A stretch of DNA of 7,362 nt from Actinomycetota bacterium (lineage in GTDB: Bacteria; Actinomycetota; Acidimicrobiia; Acidimicrobiales; BP-101). The notes under the pieces were generated by a model. That model was not told the origin of the DNA and did not search any database. It saw only the letters and a program-made list of their open reading frames with translations. The position numbers and the translations under genes were made by a program. The stretch covers positions 1 through 7,362 of the forward strand of contig JAUTXA010000022.1 in the NCBI GenBank assembly GCA_030838265.1, given 5' to 3'. This document shows, in pieces, positions 6,013 to 7,362 of this stretch. The stretch's first letter is position 1. Each line of letters opens with the position of its first letter.

Positions 6013-6774
6013 ATGGCCGATCTCCTCATGCCCCTGCCTCCCACGTTCGACAGCGTGGAGGACGAACGCCTCCATCGCAAGCAACGCCTCGCCGGCTCGT
6101 TCCGGCTGTTCTCGAAGTTCGGTTTCGACGAAGGCGTGGCCGGCCACATCACCGCCCGCGACCCCGAGCTCAGCGACCACTTCTGGGTCAACCCGTTCGG
6201 GATGCACTTCTCCCAGATCAAGGCCTCCGACCTTCTCCTGTGCAACGAGCAGGGCGAGGTCGTCGAGGGGAACCGGGCCGTGAACCGGGCCGCCTTCGCC
6301 ATCCACTCCCAGGTGCACGCCGCCCGTCCTGACGTGATCGCTGCCGCCCACACCCACTCGACCTACGGACGGGCCTGGAGCTCGCTCGGGCGCAAGCTCG
6401 ACCCCATCACCCAGGACGTCTGCGCCTTCTACAACGACCACGAGCTGTTCGACGACTACACCGGCGTGGTGCTCGACACCGAGGAGGGCAAGCGCATCGC
6501 CCATGCCCTCGGCGAGAGCAAGGCCATCATCCTGCGCAACCACGGCCTGCTGACGGTGGGCCACTCCGTCGACGAAGCCGCGTGGTTCTTCATCACCATG
6601 GAGCGCTCGTGCCAGGTCCAGCTGCTGGCCGAAGCGGCGGGCAAGCCCGTCCACATCGATCCTGAGATGGCCGAACTGACCGCAGGCCAGGTGGGCAGCC
6701 ACATCGCGGGGTGGTTCCAGTTCCAGCCCCTGTGGGACCGCATCGTCGCTGAGCAGCCCGACTTCCTCGACTGA
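6013..6774 (+). CDS. Class II aldolase/adducin-fold protein, adducin-like branch
   Basis: This 253-residue single-domain cytoplasmic protein belongs to the class II aldolase/adducin family, whose enzymes cleave or epimerise sugar phosphates with zinc. The zinc site is present: HTH (His113, His115) and NHG (His177). The segments VNPFGMHFSQIKASDL (59-74) and AVNRAAFAIHSQVHAARPD (89-107) look more like adducin head domains than fuculose- or rhamnulose-phosphate aldolases. In those enzymes a catalytic Glu lies four residues before the conserved His (here His98), but this protein has Ala94. Classical aldol cleavage is therefore doubtful, and the substrate is unknown. The ATG at 6013 is preferred over an in-frame one at 6028 because a -10 element sits seven bases upstream, fitting a leaderless mRNA. 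The frame is open upstream to 5716, but that part is antisense to the four-helix gene. No sugar kinase or isomerase lies nearby. Confidence 0.9.
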   Translation: MADLLMPLPPTFDSVEDERLHRKQRLAGSFRLFSKFGFDEGVAGHITARDPELSDHFWVNPFGMHFSQIKASDLLLCNEQGEVVEGNRAVNRAAFAIHSQVHAARPDVIAAAHTHSTYGRAWSSLGRKLDPITQDVCAFYNDHELFDDYTGVVLDTEEGKRIAHALGESKAIILRNHGLLTVGHSVDEAAWFFITMERSCQVQLLAEAAGKPVHIDPEMAELTAGQVGSHIAGWFQFQPLWDRIVAEQPDFLD

Positions 6775-6784
6775 CTCTGCCGGT

Positions 6785-6804
6785 GGCGGCGACAACGGGC
6801 CGCC
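6785..6804. terminator. Hairpin between convergent genes, possible terminator
   Basis: In the 40-bp gap between the aldolase-like and RDD genes, GGCGGC (6785-6790) and GCCGCC (6799-6804) form a 6-bp stem with an 8-nt loop. There is no T-run. It could end transcription from either side, but such dyads are common in GC-rich DNA. Confidence 0.35.
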
Positions 6805-6814
6805 CCGGGTTCGC

Positions 6815-7333
6815 TCAGACGACGATGACGAGCGTGCTCATGATCTTGTCGGCGAAGGTCTGACGCTTGGCGTCCCAGAGCGGGAACAAGAAGCCGATGT
6901 AGCAAGGCAGGGCGTCGACGATGTGCAAGAAGAATCGGCCGATGCCCGCGCCGCCCCCGATGACCTGGCCGTCTGCTTCGCGCACAAGCTTGATGCCGGC
7001 CTGCTTCTTGCCGATGCTCTGGCCCGACTCGCCGCCGAGATAGGCGTTGTAGATGCCCCAGCCGAGGGCAGCCAGCGACAACAGGGCGCCAAGGGGCCTG
7101 TTGATGGCGAGCTGGAAGAAGATGGCGACAATCACGGGTGCCGTGTAATCGATGAGATTGGCCAGGGCCCGCTTGCCGAAGTCGGCCAGGGGCGGGCCGG
7201 TCCAACCGGCCTGACCGGGCGCGGCGTAGCCGGCGGGCGGGGCGTAGCCGGGGGGAGGCGGCGGAGGGGGCGGCGGCGGAGGAGGTGGGGTTGCTTCTCC
7301 GAATCCTTCGTTGCCCGGCGTCTGGTCGCTCAT
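6815..7333 (-). CDS. RDD family membrane protein with N-terminal polyproline tract
   Basis: This 172-residue integral membrane protein carries an RDD domain, a small helical family found alone or next to other membrane genes. Some members have been linked to ion exchange, but most have no known role. The soluble N-terminus holds 13 consecutive prolines (16-28) followed by GYAPPAGYAAPG, a Pro/Gly/Tyr-rich tail common in actinobacterial membrane proteins. The RDD domain runs from about 50: FGKRALANLIDY (52-63) supplies the conserved Arg55 and Asp62, helices follow at about 64-77 and 80-98, and SGQSIGKKQAGIKLV (103-117) is the family's cytoplasmic loop. A last hydrophobic stretch (133-151) ends in FPLWDAKRQTFADKI (150-164), also typical. 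The ATG at 7333 has GGAGG 7 nt upstream. Only 29 bp of upstream sequence is in the window, so its promoter or operon partners cannot be judged. Confidence 0.9.
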   Translation of the reverse strand: MSDQTPGNEGFGEATPPPPPPPPPPPPPGYAPPAGYAAPGQAGWTGPPLADFGKRALANLIDYTAPVIVAIFFQLAINRPLGALLSLAALGWGIYNAYLGGESGQSIGKKQAGIKLVREADGQVIGGGAGIGRFFLHIVDALPCYIGFLFPLWDAKRQTFADKIMSTLVIVV

Positions 7334-7340
7334 GGTCTCG

Positions 7341-7345
7341 CCTCC
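7341..7345 (-). promoter_or_regulatory. Shine-Dalgarno for the RDD gene
   Basis: The minus strand reads GGAGG, 7 nt before the ATG at 7333. This is good spacing and supports the chosen start. Confidence 0.7.
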
Positions 7346-7362
7346 ACGGTCGGTTCGGCCTA

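Noticed and set aside
5980..6795. 271-residue minus-strand open frame opposite the aldolase-like gene
   Set aside because: It is fully antisense to a gene with clear zinc-site motifs, and its translation shows no domain of its own.

Overview
The window is very GC-rich, has almost no non-coding space, and looks like chromosomal DNA from a high-GC actinobacterium. The best single clue is a DUF2510 segment of the form PGWW-x-SDGQWYPPE at 3002-3050 on the minus strand. Together with the short PWxRSGS loop of a small membrane protein, it suggests class Acidimicrobiia or a relative. This is inference from family knowledge; there is no rRNA or marker gene here. There is no transposase, integrase, phage gene, CRISPR array, tRNA or rRNA, and no base-composition break that would suggest a recent island.

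Layout. (1) Positions 1-1778, plus strand: the 3' part of an OafA-type acyltransferase with a C-terminal SGNH domain; its start lies outside the window. (2) 1806-3218, minus strand: a two-gene unit, transcribed first through a DUF2510/one-membrane-segment protein and then, 9 bp later, through a RibD-C/dihydrofolate-reductase-like protein. (3) 3336-4214, plus strand: a YpfJ-type neutral zinc metallopeptidase, divergent from unit 2 across 117 bp. (4) 4222-5983, minus strand: an overlapping two-gene unit, a four-helix membrane protein followed by a membrane-anchored protein with a duplicated outer domain and a TTG start. (5) 6013-6774, plus strand: an adducin-like class II aldolase-fold protein. 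(6) 6815-7333, minus strand: an RDD-family membrane protein with a run of 13 prolines.

The genes alternate between strands. The three convergent junctions (gaps of 27, 7 and 40 bp) each carry a GC-rich inverted repeat. The strongest, at 4193-4240, spans both stop codons and makes the two unrelated proteins end in the same Ala-Thr-Asn codons. The divergent junction at 5984-6012 is only 29 bp and appears to hold back-to-back promoter -10 elements, with a probable leaderless start for the aldolase-like gene.

Five or six of the eight genes are predicted membrane or envelope proteins (acyltransferase, DUF2510 protein, metallopeptidase, duplicated-domain protein, four-helix protein, RDD protein). 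A shared envelope role is possible, but the sequence shows no common pathway. I did not find a convincing new defence, mobile or biosynthetic system. The least understood piece is the two-gene unit at 4222-5983.
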